From: Dermatophilaceae bacterium
GTDB lineage: Bacteria; Actinomycetota; Actinomycetes; Actinomycetales; Dermatophilaceae
NCBI GenBank assembly: GCA_013361975.1
Contig: JABFXB010000148.1
Span: 1-7,717 of the forward strand
DNA length: 7,717 nt
Direction of reading: 5' to 3'
The translations under genes and the position numbers were made by a program. Below the pieces are notes generated by a model. The model was not told where the DNA came from, made no database searches, and worked only from the letters and a program-made list of their open reading frames with translations. Positions 5,557 to 7,717 of this stretch are shown here, piece by piece; the stretch's first letter is position 1; each line of letters opens with the position of its first letter.

Positions 5557-6818
5557 TGCCGGCCGGTGAGGTCGCCGTCGTCGGTGGCGGGCTGATCGGG
5601 CTGTTCAGCGCGCACGAGCTCGTCGAGCGAGGGTATGCCGTCACGGTCCTCGAAGCCGGGAGCGGGCTCGGCGGGGGCGCGGCTCGCGTCAACGGGGGCT
5701 GGGTCTGCCCCGCCCGCAGCGACCCGCTCCCGTCGCGGGATGTGGTGCGCGACGGCATACGCTCGCTCGTCTCGCCGGGGAGCGGCAGCTTCCTCCTGAG
5801 CGCGCGTGCGCTCCCGCGGGTGGCGGGCTACCTGACGCGGTTCCTCGCCAGCTCAGGCGGGCGGACGTTCAGCCGGTCCTGGGACGAGCTCGACCTGCTC
5901 AACCGTCGCACGGCCGGACTCGTCGACGAGCTCGTTGCGGCCGGGATCATCGACGACCTGCAGGACGAGGGGTTCCTCATGCTGCACCCGACCCGCGAGG
6001 AGGCGGAGGCCTCACGGGCGTCCCTGCTCTCGGTCTCGCGACGCGGCCTCTGCCCGGCGCCCGAGCCGATCCTGGAACGCCGGGCGCTCCTGGAACTCGA
6101 GCCGGGACTCGGCGACGCAGCCCGGTTCGGGTTCGTCCATCGGGGCGACCGGTGGCTGGACCCGTCACGGCTCGTGGATCGCCTCGGCGAGTCCCTGCGG
6201 TCACGAGGCGTGCGCATCGTCGAGAACACTCCGGTCCTGGCGGTGCGCCAGCGAGGCACGCAGGTCGAGCTCGCCACCCGCTCGGGCGTCGTCGAGACCG
6301 GCCACGCCGTCATCGCCGCAGGCGCCTGGGCCGAGCAGCTGCTGCGGCCACTGGGGATCCGCGGCTACGTGACCCCGGGCAAGGGCTACAGCTTCACGAT
6401 CCACCCCGAGCACCCGCCCACGCACGTGCTGCGGCTCGGTGACACCCACGTCGGGGTGACCCCCATGGGCAGCCGCACGCGCGTGGTCGGCATGGTCGAG
6501 CTCGACGGGACGCCGGAGGGACTGCGCGCGGGGCGCATCGACGTCATGAAGCGCAAGGCGGCGCCCTACCTGACCGGCGTCGACTGGGACGCCAGCACCG
6601 ACGAGCGGGTCGGGCCCCGCCCGATGACGCCCGACGGCAAGCCGCTCATCGGCTGCGCACCGGGCGCGGACCGCGTCGTCGTGGCGACCGGCCACAACAT
6701 GCTCGGGCTGAGCCTCGCCGCTCCCACGGCGTCGCTGGTCGCCGATCTCGTCGAACACGGCTCAGCTGCAAGCGTTTCCGCCTTCGACCCGATGCGCTTC
6801 ACCCGCCGACGCCGCTAG
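5556..6818 (+). CDS. FAD-dependent amino-acid oxidoreductase (DadA-like, DAO family)
   Basis: This 420-residue enzyme of the D-amino-acid oxidase/dehydrogenase superfamily probably oxidises the amine of an amino acid, giving an imino acid that hydrolyses to a keto acid and ammonia. The N-terminal FAD-binding fold shows VAVVGGGLIGLFSA (glycines 10-12 and 15) and the ribose-binding E33 at the end of the second strand (VTVLEAG). VIAAGAWAEQLL (252-263) is the family's second nucleotide-contact strand. The C-terminal signature VGPRPMTPDGKPLIG (352-366), followed by VVVATGHNMLGLSLA (374-388), is the classic DadA/glycine-oxidase closing motif. Length is normal for DadA. The start codon shares a base with the ATPase stop (TGATG) and has only a weak GCGGGA upstream, so translation is probably coupled. 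Its place as the last gene of an amino-acid importer operon suggests it acts on the imported compound. D-amino-acid dehydrogenase, glycine/sarcosine-type oxidase and opine-type oxidase remain possible. Confidence 0.88.
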   Translation: MPAGEVAVVGGGLIGLFSAHELVERGYAVTVLEAGSGLGGGAARVNGGWVCPARSDPLPSRDVVRDGIRSLVSPGSGSFLLSARALPRVAGYLTRFLASSGGRTFSRSWDELDLLNRRTAGLVDELVAAGIIDDLQDEGFLMLHPTREEAEASRASLLSVSRRGLCPAPEPILERRALLELEPGLGDAARFGFVHRGDRWLDPSRLVDRLGESLRSRGVRIVENTPVLAVRQRGTQVELATRSGVVETGHAVIAAGAWAEQLLRPLGIRGYVTPGKGYSFTIHPEHPPTHVLRLGDTHVGVTPMGSRTRVVGMVELDGTPEGLRAGRIDVMKRKAAPYLTGVDWDASTDERVGPRPMTPDGKPLIGCAPGADRVVVATGHNMLGLSLAAPTASLVADLVEHGSAASVSAFDPMRFTRRRR

Positions 6819-6844
6819 GCCGATCGAGCTTCGCGACGGGCGGC

Positions 6845-6864
6845 AGCCGGGACCGCTCCGGGCT
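6845..6864 (+). terminator. Possible hairpin terminator after the operon
   Basis: AGCCGGGA and TCCGGGCT pair as an eight-base stem with one mismatch around a CCGC loop, 26 bp past the oxidoreductase stop codon. A short run GGGGAATTT follows, with three T residues only. The place is right for ending the operon, but the stem is imperfect and no true T-tract follows. Confidence 0.35.
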
Positions 6865-6944
6865 GGGGAATTTCCGCCGACCTCGCCCGCTGATGCTGGG
6901 ATCATGAGCCGAGTCGCACGGTGCACGGGAGAACGACGGACATG

Positions 6945-6950
6945 AAGGGA
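6945..6950 (+). promoter_or_regulatory. Ribosome binding site favouring the ATG at 6959
   Basis: AAGGGA lies eight bases before the ATG at 6959. The in-frame ATG at 6950 overlaps this element and so would have no proper spacing. A third ATG at 6942 is out of frame. Confidence 0.55.
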
Positions 6951-6958
6951 TGTTTGGC

Positions 6959-7552
6959 ATGGCTGGATCGCCGCGGTTGCTCCTCGTCGGCAGTGTTGCG
7001 TCTGCCGTCGGAGGCCTGTTCTGGGCGATCAAGGCCGCCGGGCTGATGATTGCGGGGGTTCAGCCGCCCGTCGTCTACGAGATAGCGCCGATGTTCTTCC
7101 CCGTCGCGGTGCTCGGGCTGTACAACCTGCTCGAGGGAAACAGGTCGAGGCTGGCTCGGGCGGGCCTGACACTTGCAGGCATTGCCGAGCTGTGCGCTGT
7201 CGTGTCCGTGCTCGGGATGTACATGGGCCCCGCCCAATGGATCCCGACGGGAGACACCGTCACCGTGCTCACTCCCTTCATCACTCTGGCGGCCGTCGGA
7301 TCGATCGTGGGAACCCTGCTGGTAGGCATCGTGATCCGACGGACCGCCTCTCTGCCGGACAGGTGGAAGAGCTACCCGATGGGTCTTGCCCTGTCCGTCA
7401 TCCCCTTGATCGCATCGAGCGCCCTCTTCCAGGCGCTCAACCGGCGGCTCTTCGAGCTCCCGACCCTGGTGATCGGGTTGGAGTGGATCGTCCTGGGCGC
7501 GGTGATGGCACGACAGCGCCCCGCCCTCCTTCGAGGTTCGGCCTCAGCCTGA
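6959..7552 (+). CDS. Six-helix integral membrane protein, unknown function
   Basis: I do not recognise this 197-residue protein. Hydrophobic stretches suggest six membrane helices at about residues 7-33, 42-58, 66-90, 101-126, 140-160 and 170-187. They are separated by short loops with clustered arginines (GNRSRLAR at 60-67, IRRTASLPDRWK at 126-137), which probably face the cytoplasm. No catalytic, transport or binding signature is visible. The likely start is ATG 6959, giving MAGS and preceded by AAGGGA at a spacing of eight; ATG 6950 (MFGMAGS) would add three residues. It is separated from the operon by 140 bp containing a possible terminator, so it is probably transcribed on its own. It converges on the dehydrogenase gene, with a hairpin spanning both stop codons. 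Confidence 0.8.
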   Translation: MAGSPRLLLVGSVASAVGGLFWAIKAAGLMIAGVQPPVVYEIAPMFFPVAVLGLYNLLEGNRSRLARAGLTLAGIAELCAVVSVLGMYMGPAQWIPTGDTVTVLTPFITLAAVGSIVGTLLVGIVIRRTASLPDRWKSYPMGLALSVIPLIASSALFQALNRRLFELPTLVIGLEWIVLGAVMARQRPALLRGSASA

Positions 7553-7574
7553 CGCGCGGGTTCGGCCGGCGTCA
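7550..7574. terminator. Shared hairpin between convergent genes
   Basis: TGACGC (7550-7555) pairs perfectly with GCGTCA (7569-7574). After one unpaired G, CGG (7557-7559) pairs with CCG (7566-7568), leaving a loop GTTCGG. Because it is symmetric it can fold in transcripts from either side and may stop both convergent genes. The left arm contains the membrane-protein stop codon and the right arm the dehydrogenase stop codon. No T-run follows, as is common in high-GC actinobacteria. Confidence 0.55.
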
Positions 7575-7717
7575 GACGCGGACGACGGTCATCCCCGTCG
7601 ACCCCGGCTGGTCCATCGTGGCGAGTGCTTCGCCGGCGTCCTCGAGGCCGATGACCCGGCCGACCAGCTCGGCCGGCCGGAGGGAGCCCTCCTCGATGAG
7701 CCTCAGCATCGCCGGGT
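7572..7717 (-). CDS. Zinc-type alcohol dehydrogenase family protein, 3' end only
   Basis: Only the last 47 codons are inside the window; the rest lies beyond the right edge. The translation ends MLRLIEEGSLRPAELVG, then RVIGLEDAGEALATMDQ and TGMTVVRV. This is the usual C-terminus of medium-chain dehydrogenases of the zinc-binding group, where a helix with LRPAELVGRVI-like sequence leads to the 'EALATM' helix and a final beta strand. Such enzymes are NAD(P)-dependent alcohol or quinone dehydrogenases. Which one this is, and whether it keeps the zinc ligands, cannot be told from this part. It converges on the membrane-protein gene with 19 bp between the stop codons. Confidence 0.78.
   Translation of the reverse strand, partial: PAMLRLIEEGSLRPAELVGRVIGLEDAGEALATMDQPGSTGMTVVRV

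Noticed and set aside
6201..6758. 185-codon minus-strand open frame opposite the oxidoreductase
   Set aside because: Shadow of a clear DAO-family gene; no independent evidence.
1..7717. Mobile element, CRISPR array, phage or defence system
   Set aside because: No transposase, integrase, direct-repeat array, terminal inverted repeats or defence-protein motif was seen on either strand.

Overview
The window is high-GC DNA with GC-rich third codon positions, strong AGGAGG-type ribosome binding sites, a Tat-exported PhoD phosphatase and a lipoprotein amino-acid receptor. Together these point to an actinobacterium; a member of Micrococcales would fit, but the genus cannot be fixed from this sequence. 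I see no rRNA, tRNA, CRISPR array, insertion sequence or phage gene.

Layout. Positions 1-199 hold no recognisable gene. A PhoD-family phosphatase/phosphodiesterase is encoded on the minus strand (200-1777). Its upstream region (1778-2014) contains a 48-codon piece that reads as the S3-S4 voltage-sensor segment of a bacterial potassium channel, with no other part of such a channel present. This remnant directly abuts the 3' end of a minus-strand gene for a RemA/DUF370-like protein (2015-2356). About 250 bp of divergent intergenic DNA follows. Then, on the plus strand, come a conserved-looking 67-residue membrane-anchored small protein (2603-2806) and a four-gene operon (2971-6818): amino-acid-binding lipoprotein, permease, ATPase and a DadA-like FAD oxidoreductase. 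A six-helix membrane protein of unknown function (6959-7552) comes next. It converges on the 3' end of a zinc-type alcohol dehydrogenase family gene that runs off the right edge (7572-7717, minus strand).

How the genes work together. The best-supported unit is the transporter-oxidase operon. The receptor-permease gap is 10 bp, the permease and ATPase overlap by ATGA, and the ATPase and oxidoreductase overlap by TGATG. The simplest reading is import of one amino-acid-like compound followed by its FAD-dependent oxidation in the cytoplasm, with a D-amino acid, glycine derivative or N-substituted amino acid as the likely class. The phosphatase lies upstream of, and is transcribed away from, this operon and probably serves phosphate scavenging; a weak PHO-box-like repeat sits just in front of it.

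Most of the window is ordinary actinobacterial gene content. The points most worth a second look are the channel remnant between the remA-like gene and phoD, the RemA-like protein itself, the transporter-oxidase coupling, and a hairpin that holds the stop codons of both convergent genes at the right end. I did not find convincing evidence of an undescribed system.
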